Shown: positions 1 to 6,795, counted from the first letter of the stretch. The stretch is 14,935 bases of DNA from Dehalococcoidia bacterium UBA6495 (GCA_002435305.1 DJMH01000102.1:1-14935), one strand, 5' to 3'. The notes: generated by a model not told the origin, from the sequence alone. Numbers and translations: made by a program.

Positions 1-15
1 GAAACACCTAAAATA

Positions 16-948
16 ATGCCAGACATGTTGAGCATAGGCGAGTCCATGATAGAGCTTTTCTCCGAAGAGCCTATGGACACAGCCGAAACTTTCACGCGAT
101 CTGTGGCAGGTGACAGCCTTAATATTATCGTTGCCGCCAGCAGGTTAGGGACTAACACTGGATACATAACCAAGTTGGGAAATGACCCTTTTGAAGCTTA
201 TCTGCTCGACACTTTTACTTCGGAAGGAATAGATACAACCCATGTTTTGTCTAGCAACGGATTTAACGCGGTACATTTTGTTACTGTCAGGCCCGATGGA
301 GACAGGGAGTTTGTTTATTACAGAGCTGGGAGTAGCCCTTCAACTATAAAACCGGAAGAACTAAATCCTGAATATATATCTAACGCAAAAATTATGCATT
401 GCAGTGGAATTGCTCAAGCTATTTCACCAAGCTCACGAGCGACAGTACTCGCTGCCGCACAAATTGCCCATTTGAATGGAGTACCCGTCTCCTACGACCC
501 AAACTACAGGCATCAACTTTGGAATCCTTCTGAAGCAAGAGAAGCTATGGAAGAGCTAATGCCCTACGTCGACATATTTTTGCCAAGCGCACCTGCTGAT
601 TCTAAAGTATTGTTTGAGACTGAGGACCCTGAGAAGGTCATTCAGGAATCAAATCGTAGGGGAGTCGAAACTGTTGTGGTGACTCTTGGGGAAGATGGGG
701 CATTGATAGGAGCTGAAAATGAGGTAATACAACTGGATCCTATGCCAGCAGGGCCTGTCATTGATACGACTGGAGCGGGGGATTCCTTCAAAGGTGGATT
801 TATTCATGGATTCCTTGAAGGAAAATCGATCGCCGAGTCAGCTCTGATAGGCAACGTTTGTGCCGGCATAACCATCACCGGAAGAGGGGCACTTAATCCA
901 ATGCCCTACCGAAAAAAAGTATATGACAAGGTTAGAAATTTAAGATAG
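16..948 (+). CDS. PfkB-family carbohydrate kinase, probably 2-keto-3-deoxygluconate kinase
   Basis: This is a cytoplasmic ribokinase/PfkB-fold sugar kinase that transfers phosphate from ATP to a sugar or sugar acid. The C-terminal PfkB signature DTTGAGDSF lies at residues 250-258; D256 in GAGD is the expected catalytic base and the glycines form the anion hole. The N-terminal substrate motif appears as AGDSLN (31-36), where the first G of the usual GG pair is A. The segments YYRAGSSPS and YDPNYRHQLW resemble KDG kinases (Entner-Doudoroff or uronate breakdown) more than ribokinase or fructokinase, so the substrate is an inference. The length of 310 aa is normal. The start is uncertain: the frame stays open to the left edge, no good ribosome binding site precedes ATG16, and the homologous core (MLSIGES) begins almost at once, so the true start is ATG16 or just outside the window. 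A 15-bp gap separates it from the next gene, suggesting co-transcription. Confidence 0.9.
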   Translation: MPDMLSIGESMIELFSEEPMDTAETFTRSVAGDSLNIIVAASRLGTNTGYITKLGNDPFEAYLLDTFTSEGIDTTHVLSSNGFNAVHFVTVRPDGDREFVYYRAGSSPSTIKPEELNPEYISNAKIMHCSGIAQAISPSSRATVLAAAQIAHLNGVPVSYDPNYRHQLWNPSEAREAMEELMPYVDIFLPSAPADSKVLFETEDPEKVIQESNRRGVETVVVTLGEDGALIGAENEVIQLDPMPAGPVIDTTGAGDSFKGGFIHGFLEGKSIAESALIGNVCAGITITGRGALNPMPYRKKVYDKVRNLR

Positions 949-963
949 CGGAGATACCCAAAT

Positions 964-1146
964 ATGAATGTACAGGAAAATGTACAATTTCTTATTAACA
1001 GCCTAGATCAGATACCCCCATGCGGCGGCTGCGGGATGCGATGGAGCACAGGGGATTACGAGTGCCCTCATTGTGGGGAAGATCTTGATGAAAACCTCAC
1101 GGTCTGGGCGGAATCAGTTCTTAAAAGTCTCCCCGCCCAGACTTGA
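964..1146 (+). CDS. Small zinc-ribbon protein, function unknown
   Basis: This is a 60-aa protein with two CxxC knuckles, C20-GG-C23 and C34-PH-C37, spaced as in a rubredoxin-like or zinc-ribbon fold that binds one Zn(II). The N-terminal part (1-18) and the C-terminal part (41-60) look helical, and there is no signal peptide or membrane segment. GGAG sits about nine nucleotides before the ATG, and the gene follows the kinase by 15 bp, so the two are probably co-transcribed. Its small size, intact frame, ribosome binding site and paired CxxC motifs support a real gene. I do not recognise a named family. A nucleic-acid or protein-binding accessory role is possible but not shown. It is convergent with the ThuA-like gene 22 bp away. 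Confidence 0.72.
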   Translation: MNVQENVQFLINSLDQIPPCGGCGMRWSTGDYECPHCGEDLDENLTVWAESVLKSLPAQT

Positions 1147-1154
1147 GCAAATAT

Positions 1155-1172
1155 CTAGTTGTTTACAACTAG
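1155..1172. terminator. Perfect inverted repeat between convergent genes, possible weak bidirectional terminator
   Basis: CTAGTTGT (1155-1162) and ACAACTAG (1165-1172) are a perfect 8-bp inverted repeat with a TT centre, or a 7-bp stem with a TTTA tetraloop. It sits between the stop codons of two convergent genes, the last four bases overlapping the ThuA stop codon. The stem is A+T-rich and has no proper T-tract on either side, so termination efficiency would be modest. Placement is the main support. Confidence 0.35.
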
Positions 1173-1846
1173 GAAGTGACCCAATCAACGCCATTTAATA
1201 CCAATTTTTGAAAACCTTGGCTTTGATGGCTTTTACCGTCATGTCCTAGTAAAGTCACAAATACTTTGCCTGCTCCATAAGACCTTGTCCACGCAAGTGG
1301 GAAGGTGCCTCCTTCCATTTCCATCTCTTCCGCCCCTGCTCTATTTTTCCCATATGCCCCACCTTGAAAGTCAGCCGTGATAAACACGTCATTACCATCC
1401 CTATAATCAATGTTCATATATAGCTCATCATCTGTGTTGAATGCTGAAATACTTGAAGCACACGGATGTGACCCATTCGCAACATCGACGGAAAAATTAC
1501 TATAGGGTGGATGAAAACTTTGGCCCATAACCCAGCCACCACCGGTGATTTCTCCATATTCGTTCCATGAATCAGGAACACAACCTGAAATGTGGATGCA
1601 CACAAACCCGTTACCAGAACTAATATAGCCTTTTAACGCGTTCTGTTGTTCAGCATCCAAAGCCATATCACCCTCTCGGAGCGTATTGAAAATTAAAACA
1701 TCGGACCTATTTAATGTTCCATCAGTCAATGCCTCTGCATCTTCCCTTACGGTAACAGCATGACCCGCCGTCTCCAAAAAGCCTTTAAGCACTGGAGTTG
1801 ATTCCTCATATGGATGCCTGCCACCACTCATTAATAACAAATTCAT
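1169..1846 (-). CDS. ThuA-like domain protein (class I glutamine amidotransferase-like fold)
   Basis: This is a 225-aa cytoplasmic protein of the ThuA/trehalose-utilisation-like superfamily, a flavodoxin-like alpha/beta fold related to class I glutamine amidotransferases. Members usually sit beside sugar dehydrogenases or hydrolases, and their biochemical role is poorly defined. Visible landmarks are the strand LIFNTL (51-56), GNGFVCIH (78-85), the DDELY motif (139-143), PLAWTRSYGAGKVF (183-196), LGHD (200-203) and the closing NGVDW (218-222), which is typical of ThuA proteins. C83 lies near where amidotransferases have their nucleophile, but no Cys-His-Glu triad is evident, so amidotransferase activity should not be assumed. 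The start is supported by a strong AGGGGGA ribosome binding site five nucleotides before the ATG. It is the last gene of the six-gene minus-strand run, 64 bp after the ASST-like gene. Confidence 0.82.
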   Translation of the reverse strand: MNLLLMSGGRHPYEESTPVLKGFLETAGHAVTVREDAEALTDGTLNRSDVLIFNTLREGDMALDAEQQNALKGYISSGNGFVCIHISGCVPDSWNEYGEITGGGWVMGQSFHPPYSNFSVDVANGSHPCASSISAFNTDDELYMNIDYRDGNDVFITADFQGGAYGKNRAGAEEMEMEGGTFPLAWTRSYGAGKVFVTLLGHDGKSHQSQGFQKLVLNGVDWVTS

Positions 1847-1910
1847 GAAATCCCCCTTACAATTTTCGCTTTTCTAAACTTAATTTACGATCAAACGATT
1901 TTTGTTATCT

Positions 1911-3029
1911 TCATAATCCCGCATATAGTCGATTTATGTTGCTATAAATGTCAGGATTCAAATCTCTTCCCACAAGAGCGGGGTCCTCTGGCGAATATCT
2001 ATGAGCCCTGAATACCATATTTGTTGGGTCCCCTGATCTCAAGTCAGGAGAGTAGAAAGGGTTTATGTATTCCCAAACAACGTTACCATTTTTAGTAACT
2101 TCAAAAATTCTCCCAAAAGCGCCCTCACAAATTAAAGTATTGCCATTGGCCAGTCTTTCAGCACTGCTTATATGAAAACTATAAAATGCCAGAGCTGGAG
2201 TTTCAGTATATTCCCATTCAATTTCATTTGTTATTGGATTTACCTCAATTACACGAGATCTATCCATACCCTGGGAGTGACTACCGTTATCAAATATTAA
2301 TATGTTCCCATTTTCCAAAACAGTAGGATGGTGTTGGTGAAACACATCTCCAGGGCCCCATTTCCACAGAAATTCTCCGGTTTCCCTGCTAATAATACCT
2401 ACAGTGCTGGTGTTACGAAAGCTTACCAAAAAATCTCCACTAGGCATCAGATTTAAACAGTTAGCATGTGTCCATTCCCTGCGGTGTTCCAAAGGGCATA
2501 TTACATCTTCATCAAGGTCCAATTCTTTATAAATTTTCCATTCATTTACCGTCTCGCCCTCTCTAGTCACTTCTCTCACAAGGTCACCTAACATGGTTTT
2601 TGGGTCATCTTCCCTTGGATGGCCGCCGTTCACCTTCTGAGACATATCTTCACTCAAAGCCTCAAATAAAAGAACCGCGGTATTACCGTTGGGAAGCCTG
2701 GCATAATCATGATGTAGCATCGAATCTTTGTATTCCCAAACGATTTCAGACTCCCAATTTAACTCTATAATCGAGGCCGAGGATCCACCCAGGCCTTTCA
2801 CAATGTCGACATTTTCGGGAGGTTTGGTTCGTGCTAGCAAATTTCCATTGGGTAGTAGGTAGGCATAAACTATGCCGGCGTCACAATCCCATCTATGAAC
2901 AACTCTCCCATGGTTATCAATCATGGTGGCATGATTACCACCATTGTTACTAAATAACGTGTACCCATTAAAGGTCTTAGAAGGTGAATTATGTATCAGT
3001 CCAACAGGGTGATGAATTGATCTGCCCAT
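1911..3029 (-). CDS. Arylsulfotransferase (ASST)-like beta-propeller protein
   Basis: This 372-aa protein resembles the bacterial arylsulfotransferase (ASST) family, six-bladed propellers that transfer sulfuryl groups between phenolic compounds through a histidine. The blade motif L-x-N-G-N recurs at residues 59-63, 112-116, 238-242 and 293-297, with variant MPSGD at 195-199. His-rich motifs occur where family active sites lie: LHHDY (105-109), WTHAN (186-190), HQHHPT (231-236) and FHISS (285-289). The terminal blade reads GRIFEVTKNGNVVWEY. Unlike periplasmic ASST enzymes such as those of enterobacteria, no signal peptide is visible, so a cytoplasmic location is inferred. AAGGA six nucleotides before the ATG supports the start. 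It begins 44 bp after the readthrough stop of the sulfurtransferase gene, consistent with one transcript. The sulfotransferase label comes from family resemblance; the donor and acceptor are unknown. Confidence 0.83.
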   Translation of the reverse strand: MGRSIHHPVGLIHNSPSKTFNGYTLFSNNGGNHATMIDNHGRVVHRWDCDAGIVYAYLLPNGNLLARTKPPENVDIVKGLGGSSASIIELNWESEIVWEYKDSMLHHDYARLPNGNTAVLLFEALSEDMSQKVNGGHPREDDPKTMLGDLVREVTREGETVNEWKIYKELDLDEDVICPLEHRREWTHANCLNLMPSGDFLVSFRNTSTVGIISRETGEFLWKWGPGDVFHQHHPTVLENGNILIFDNGSHSQGMDRSRVIEVNPITNEIEWEYTETPALAFYSFHISSAERLANGNTLICEGAFGRIFEVTKNGNVVWEYINPFYSPDLRSGDPTNMVFRAHRYSPEDPALVGRDLNPDIYSNINRLYAGL

Positions 3030-3073
3030 GGGGGTTCCTTTCTAAATTTCAGTAAATCCATCAAGCCAAGGTA

Positions 3074-3919
3074 TTACACGATTAAAGGTGTATCAGTGCG
3101 ATTAGCCCACTCACCCATTGAACCGTCATAATTTCTTTTATTAGCATATCCGAGGAGGGTCAGTACAAACACTCCGTGCGCCGCACGGATACCACCCTGT
3201 CAATAAGTTATTACCTCTTTTTCAGCGGTCACTCCGACTGCCTCTAACATCTCCCTGAGCTCAGAAGGCTCTTTTATCGTGTGGTATTTATCATCAGTGA
3301 TGAAATTTACCCACTCTAAATGAACAGAGCCTGGAACTCTACCAGACCTTGAATTACCTCTCGAATTAGTACCATCCCATTCTCCATCCGACCTAACATC
3401 TAGAAATACAACAGTCGGGTCATCAATCTTGGAAACAGCTTGATCCAGAGTACATACCAGAGCTGCATCGGCTGAAGGGGTAAATGTGACATCCCTGGGC
3501 GTCGGTCGATCGATTGACACTGGCCTACCTTCATCAAACCACTTTTTCCAACCTCCGTCCAATACCTTGGCATTTTTGTGGCCATAGTAGTTCAAGACCC
3601 ACCAAAACCTGCTAGCCCAAAGACTTCCCCCACTGTCATAACTCACTACAGTCGTATCATCTCCGATGCCCATATTTTCAAAAAGTTCTTTAACAACATC
3701 TGGTTCCGCGACCAGTGGGTATGACTTGGAATCTTGAGAATACGAAGGGTGCTTGATGTAATGGTGCACTTTTATACCAACCGCCCCTTTTATGTGTGCT
3801 CTTGCATAAGAATCAAACATATCACAGTCAATGATCCGGATATCCGGATCATCTATATGGCTATTTAACCATTCAGTATTAACAAGTATTTCGGAATTTG
3901 CGAAACTTTCAGTGGCCAA
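3074..3919 (-). CDS. Two-domain sulfurtransferase (rhodanese/3-mercaptopyruvate type), candidate selenoprotein with UGA-encoded catalytic residue
   Basis: This is a thiosulfate or 3-mercaptopyruvate sulfurtransferase with two rhodanese domains. The N-terminal non-catalytic domain (about 10-135) ends in VLDGGWKKW, with DSGG (95-98) in place of an active loop. The C-terminal catalytic domain starts near 155 and contains FLDVRSDGEW (172-181) and SGRVPGSVH (192-200). Conventional translation halts after EVITY at residue 239 on TGA (3200-3202). The same frame then continues QGGIRAAHG, LTLLGY and RNYDGSMGEW to TAA at 3074-3076, giving 281 residues, the usual family length. In homologues the residue after ITY is the nucleophilic Cys that carries the persulfide, so residue 240 is inferred to be selenocysteine, supported by the hairpin at 3156-3198. 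The start is TTG at 3919: GGAGGG lies five nucleotides upstream and an in-frame TAA five codons upstream excludes a longer form. The alternative is a nonsense-mutated gene. Confidence 0.88.
3156..3198 (-). promoter_or_regulatory. Candidate bacterial SECIS (bSECIS) hairpin just downstream of the UGA
   Basis: In transcript order, the apical stem is UCCGUGC (3189-3183) paired with GCACGGA (3179-3173) around loop GGC (3182-3180). Below it, GGUA (3193-3190) pairs with UACU (3165-3162) with one G-U pair, across an unpaired 7-nt side (3172-3166). AGGGU (3198-3194) pairs with ACCCU (3160-3156), leaving a single-base bulge at 3161. The structure begins two nucleotides after the UGA, and 17 nt separate the UGA from the apical loop, whose first two bases are G. 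Known bSECIS elements, bound by SelB, lie directly 3' of the UGA with a G at the start of the loop, roughly 16-37 nt away. The element is inside coding sequence and also specifies the conserved loop. Folding was done by eye. Confidence 0.78.
3200..3202 (-). other. In-frame UGA at the catalytic cysteine position, probable selenocysteine codon
   Basis: TGA here replaces the TGC or TGT expected for the catalytic loop Cys of the second rhodanese domain. The context reads VITY-[TGA]-QGGIRAAHG, matching the family's ITYC-Q-G-G-[VI]-R-A loop with only the Cys codon changed. TGA serves as an ordinary stop for other genes here (1144-1146, 1911-1913 on minus, 12691-12693), so global reassignment of TGA is unlikely and a context-dependent recoding signal is required. 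Confidence 0.82.
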
Positions 3920-3951
3920 TACATCCCTCCATTAATTTACGCATTAAAACA

Positions 3952-3967
3952 CGGGCCGTATTGCCCG
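3952..3967 (-). terminator. Possible intrinsic terminator or attenuator between the LLM oxidoreductase and sulfurtransferase genes
   Basis: On the minus strand, CGGGC (3967-3963) and GCCCG (3956-3952) form a 5-bp G+C stem around AATACG, followed by TGTTTTAAT. It lies 20 nt after the LLM stop codon, in a 68-bp gap that is wider than most gaps in this run. The stem is short and the T-tract is interrupted, so partial termination is the most that can be claimed. If it works, the downstream genes would be expressed at lower levels or from their own promoter. Confidence 0.35.
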
Positions 3968-3987
3968 GACCCGCATAAGATAAACGA

Positions 3988-4932
3988 CTAGAAAGCAACG
4001 GTCAAAAAAGGTATTACCTCTTTTTTCAGCATTTCCACATGAAACATATGGTCAAATACAGGATTGAACATCAACATCTCAGCACCTGAATCAATTAGGT
4101 GCTGTAGTTCAGGAACAATTTCATCAATAGGTCCCCATACAGATACTTGTGACCCCAAGTCTGAGTTCCCATAATTCGCTTTAAACCAGGTCCTCAGCCT
4201 ATCTTCAGCTCTGGATTTATTATCATCTATCGCAACATAAACTCTTTTAGAGATTTTGAAATCGTCACTTGACCTATTAAGACGATTCAACTCACTCCTA
4301 ATAATTTTTACATGTTCTATAAATTGGCCAGATGTCGTTGAACCCGCCCCCATCCAACCATCTGCATACCTAGCAGATCTTTTCAAGGCCGCAGGATGAC
4401 GACCACCAAACCATATGGGCGGATGAGGTTTTTGTACTGGTTTGGGATACATCGGAAGATCGTCAAAAGTCCAAAAATCACCTTGAATATTCGGAGAATC
4501 TTCCGTCCATAAAGTCTTTATTAGATGTAATGATTCTATAAAATGGCGGACCCTTTTGGAATCCGGACCATCCATCAATCGGTAATTTTTCGGGTTACCT
4601 CCAAGAGCATATCCTAAGATCAACCTCCCATTGGACATCTGGTCTAATGTAGCCAATTCTTTGGCCAATAAAATCGGATTTCTAGTGGACCCTATAAGCA
4701 CAGCAACTCCTAGTTCTGCTACTGATGTCAACCCAGATATATAGCTAAGTAGGTTAATAGGCTCTAGGGAAGATATCTCTCCTATAATTTTTTCCTGTAC
4801 CCATAGCCCTTGATATTCCAGGTCTTCCGCTGCGATCACAAATTCCTTTATGAGACCCATATCCACAGGGCCATCAATAAAGGACTGAGGAACGGAAATA
4901 CCACTTGGTATCAATTGATCTTTAAGCCCCAT
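3988..4932 (-). CDS. LLM-class flavin-dependent oxidoreductase (luciferase-like, F420- or FMN-dependent)
   Basis: This is a cytoplasmic TIM-barrel oxidoreductase of the bacterial luciferase-like superfamily, using reduced FMN or F420. From ATG 4932 the protein is 314 aa, the usual family length, and begins MGLKDQLIPSGISVPQ, which fits the family's first beta strand. Other landmarks are LGVAVLIGSTRNP, LATLDQMSNGRLILGYALGGNP, the short KPHPPIWFGGRHPAALKRSA block and ARYADGWMGAG, all characteristic of the F420-dependent LLM subgroup. The frame can be extended 11 codons to a TTG at 4965, overlapping the upstream gene by 16 bp. I prefer ATG 4932 because GGA lies seven nucleotides upstream and the extra residues lack family resemblance. 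It lies 17 bp after the degenerate esterase gene, so the two are probably co-transcribed. The substrate is unknown; family members oxidise alkanesulfonates, amines, alcohols and many other compounds. Confidence 0.9.
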   Translation of the reverse strand: MGLKDQLIPSGISVPQSFIDGPVDMGLIKEFVIAAEDLEYQGLWVQEKIIGEISSLEPINLLSYISGLTSVAELGVAVLIGSTRNPILLAKELATLDQMSNGRLILGYALGGNPKNYRLMDGPDSKRVRHFIESLHLIKTLWTEDSPNIQGDFWTFDDLPMYPKPVQKPHPPIWFGGRHPAALKRSARYADGWMGAGSTTSGQFIEHVKIIRSELNRLNRSSDDFKISKRVYVAIDDNKSRAEDRLRTWFKANYGNSDLGSQVSVWGPIDEIVPELQHLIDSGAEMLMFNPVFDHMFHVEMLKKEVIPFLTVAF

Positions 4933-4949
4933 TTCAAATTCCAAGAAAT

Positions 4950-5867
4950 TTATTCTACCTTCCAATGGTTAGGAACTATGGGTGTTGCGTCTTTGCCAAA
5001 TAACTTATCTGTGATCCATTTCTCACAGAACATACCATCTTTATAACTGGATCGTTCAGAGGGGTGAACTGTAACTGCACCATTCATATTTTCAGTGAGG
5101 TTCCGCAGGGTTTTTTTGTCAAAAAGACCTCCGTCATAATCGGCCATAATGAGGGATTCAGCGGTTATAGCCGAACTATGAAATCTCAAATCATAATAAC
5201 TAAGAATTTCCGATATTTGGCCTTTTCCTTCTGGATTGTGCCGGAGATAATCATTAAACTCCTCAAGAGGGTATGAAGAAGTTCTGGAGGCCTGGTTAAT
5301 TGTGTCATATAGAAATGAGGGAGTTGAAACTATATGTGTTACTGCACCATGTAGTGCTCCTGCCAGCAAAGCGTTGTCATTTCCCCAGGCGACAATTGAC
5401 GACTTATCAATCGTTGGGCATGTCAACAAAAAATCTAGTCCTCTAAGAGTATCCGCGACTACTCCCCTGTAAATGTACGAAGAGAGAGATTCTATTCCTT
5501 CAGTAAGCTGTCCCGGATACATAGCCGCATATGGACTATCTGCAGTTCTCATGCCACGGCAGGCTAGTGAAAAAGTGATATATCTACTTCTTATTTGATT
5601 GGAAGTTCCCTGTGGGATTATTTCCAAAACACTGGCATTTTTAGGCACATAATAAATAACAGGAAAAGGGCCATCCCCTTTTGGAATACTCAGGTAGCCA
5701 TATATTGTGTATGGCCCTATGCTGGAAATATGAATCCCGTATAGATCTGCAAAATCTGTTGAACGCATGGTAAGAGTTTCCGTCTCTGCAGCTATCGGCA
5801 CCTCACTCAATTCTTTTCCTAAGGAGTACCAAAATTGGCCAAAATCTAATGGTCTGTTATCGCTCAT
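4950..5867 (-). CDS. Degenerate acetyl-xylan-esterase-like alpha/beta hydrolase paralogue lacking the catalytic triad
   Basis: This 305-aa protein is clearly paralogous to the hydrolase encoded directly upstream. Shared features are the early FW motif (12-13), a CRG/PRG turn (103-105 here), the pattern Y.YRG..AD..RG.DFLL (131-148) and a Y..E.NDYLR segment near 199-209, with similar length. The nucleophile elbow GSSQG is replaced by GNDNA (162-166), putting Asp164 where Ser should be. The acid region (LGLQDNV in the neighbour) reads MADYDGG, and the GHGHE histidine motif is replaced by PSERSSYK. With all three triad positions altered, ester hydrolysis by the usual mechanism is unlikely. The frame is intact and the gene starts 7 bp after its paralogue, so it looks maintained, perhaps as a partner or regulatory subunit (inference). 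The start ATG is preceded by GAAG. Confidence 0.78.
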   Translation of the reverse strand: MSDNRPLDFGQFWYSLGKELSEVPIAAETETLTMRSTDFADLYGIHISSIGPYTIYGYLSIPKGDGPFPVIYYVPKNASVLEIIPQGTSNQIRSRYITFSLACRGMRTADSPYAAMYPGQLTEGIESLSSYIYRGVVADTLRGLDFLLTCPTIDKSSIVAWGNDNALLAGALHGAVTHIVSTPSFLYDTINQASRTSSYPLEEFNDYLRHNPEGKGQISEILSYYDLRFHSSAITAESLIMADYDGGLFDKKTLRNLTENMNGAVTVHPSERSSYKDGMFCEKWITDKLFGKDATPIVPNHWKVE

Positions 5868-5874
5868 TTCTTCA

Positions 5875-6795
5875 CTAACCTTTCAAATGCTTATCAAAAA
5901 ACTGATCCATGATGCCTGAATGTACGTATCTTCCTGCCTCGTGCCCATGGCCTTCATATTCAAAAAGTTTTTTATCTTTACTGCCTATAGTCTCAAAAAG
6001 TGCATATCCTGTCTCAGGAGGGCACACGTTATCTTGCAATCCCAAGTTCATGATAATTGGGCAGTTAATTTGATCGGCAAACGATATACCATCAAAATAA
6101 GCCAGGGTGCCCTCAACTTTTTCTAATCTGTCAGGGTAGGTACGAAGATAGTCATTAATCTCTTGGTAGGGATACGTGTCTGTTAACTCGATTGCGTCCA
6201 TAAATCCACACAAATATGGAGCACCTGCGGAAGCAGCTTTGATTTCTTTCCTCATAGCTGATGTGGTAATGGCTAGGCCACCGCCTTGGCTACTACCAGC
6301 CACACCAATCCTCTCACTGTCCACTTCTCCTCTACTCAACAAAAAATCAATTCCTCGCCAAGCATCGGCATAAAAGCCTCGATAAGAGTATGTATTCTTA
6401 TCTACTATCCGATGGGTTAGCAACCCGGGATACCCAGGATCAAATTGACTTCTACTCCTGACTTTCCCTCTGGGATTAACTGATAAACAAGCATATCCTT
6501 TGGCAGACCAATCCTTAGGAATTGGTGGGTCGCTTTGGTAACCTGGAACCAGCAAAATAGCCGGTAATCCATTAACTGGAGTATTAGGGACAGAGTACCA
6601 ACCGGATATTCGCACATGATCTAAACTATCATAAAAGATTTGATATACGGTAACCTTACTATCGGACCTGAGTTCATCTTTTTCACACTTAACATTAAGT
6701 TCGATTGATGAAAGTTCATCTAGGACCAATCCCCAAAATTCGTTAAAGTCTTCTGGTTTAATGACCTGACATCTATAATCTCTGTCCACTCCCAT
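5875..6795 (-). CDS. Acetyl-xylan-esterase / cephalosporin-C deacetylase-like alpha/beta hydrolase
   Basis: This is a 306-aa alpha/beta hydrolase of the AXE1 (carbohydrate esterase family 7-like) type that removes acetyl groups from sugars or similar esters. The nucleophile elbow GSSQG spans 167-171 with Ser169; Asp255 in LGLQDNVCPP is the likely acid, and the histidine is in EGHGHEAG (His283 or His285). The family's SVNPRGK turn (105-111) and YSYRGFYADAWRGIDFLL (136-153) are also present. No signal peptide is seen, so it probably acts in the cytoplasm on imported acetylated oligosaccharides or related esters. TAGGAG eight nucleotides before ATG strongly supports this start. It is the first gene of the six-gene minus-strand run and is followed 7 bp later by its degenerate paralogue. 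A candidate promoter lies about 60-85 bp upstream. Confidence 0.9.
   Translation of the reverse strand: MGVDRDYRCQVIKPEDFNEFWGLVLDELSSIELNVKCEKDELRSDSKVTVYQIFYDSLDHVRISGWYSVPNTPVNGLPAILLVPGYQSDPPIPKDWSAKGYACLSVNPRGKVRSRSQFDPGYPGLLTHRIVDKNTYSYRGFYADAWRGIDFLLSRGEVDSERIGVAGSSQGGGLAITTSAMRKEIKAASAGAPYLCGFMDAIELTDTYPYQEINDYLRTYPDRLEKVEGTLAYFDGISFADQINCPIIMNLGLQDNVCPPETGYALFETIGSKDKKLFEYEGHGHEAGRYVHSGIMDQFFDKHLKG

Noticed and set aside
1911..1913. TGA of the ASST-like gene as a second selenocysteine codon
   Set aside because: The next codons are AGA then TAA, so readthrough would add one residue; no family sequence follows and the protein is already complete.
3200..3202. TGA as evidence of a whole-genome code change (TGA = Trp or Gly)
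   Set aside because: Other genes in the window end naturally with TGA (1144-1146; 1911-1913 minus; 12691-12693) without conserved sequence after them, and Trp residues are encoded by TGG throughout.
3200..3919. A complete 239-aa sulfurtransferase ending at the TGA
   Set aside because: It would lack the catalytic loop and the end of the rhodanese fold, while the missing part is encoded in the same frame directly after the TGA.
4933..4965. Longer TTG start (4965) for the LLM oxidoreductase
   Set aside because: It has no ribosome binding site, overlaps the upstream gene by 16 bp and adds 11 residues without family resemblance; ATG 4932 has GGA at good spacing.
4810..5276. Short + strand open frames opposite the LLM and esterase-like genes
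   Set aside because: They are antisense to well-supported genes, carry no recognisable motif and lack convincing ribosome binding sites; the same applies to the other short frames inside the large membrane gene and CoA-transferase genes.
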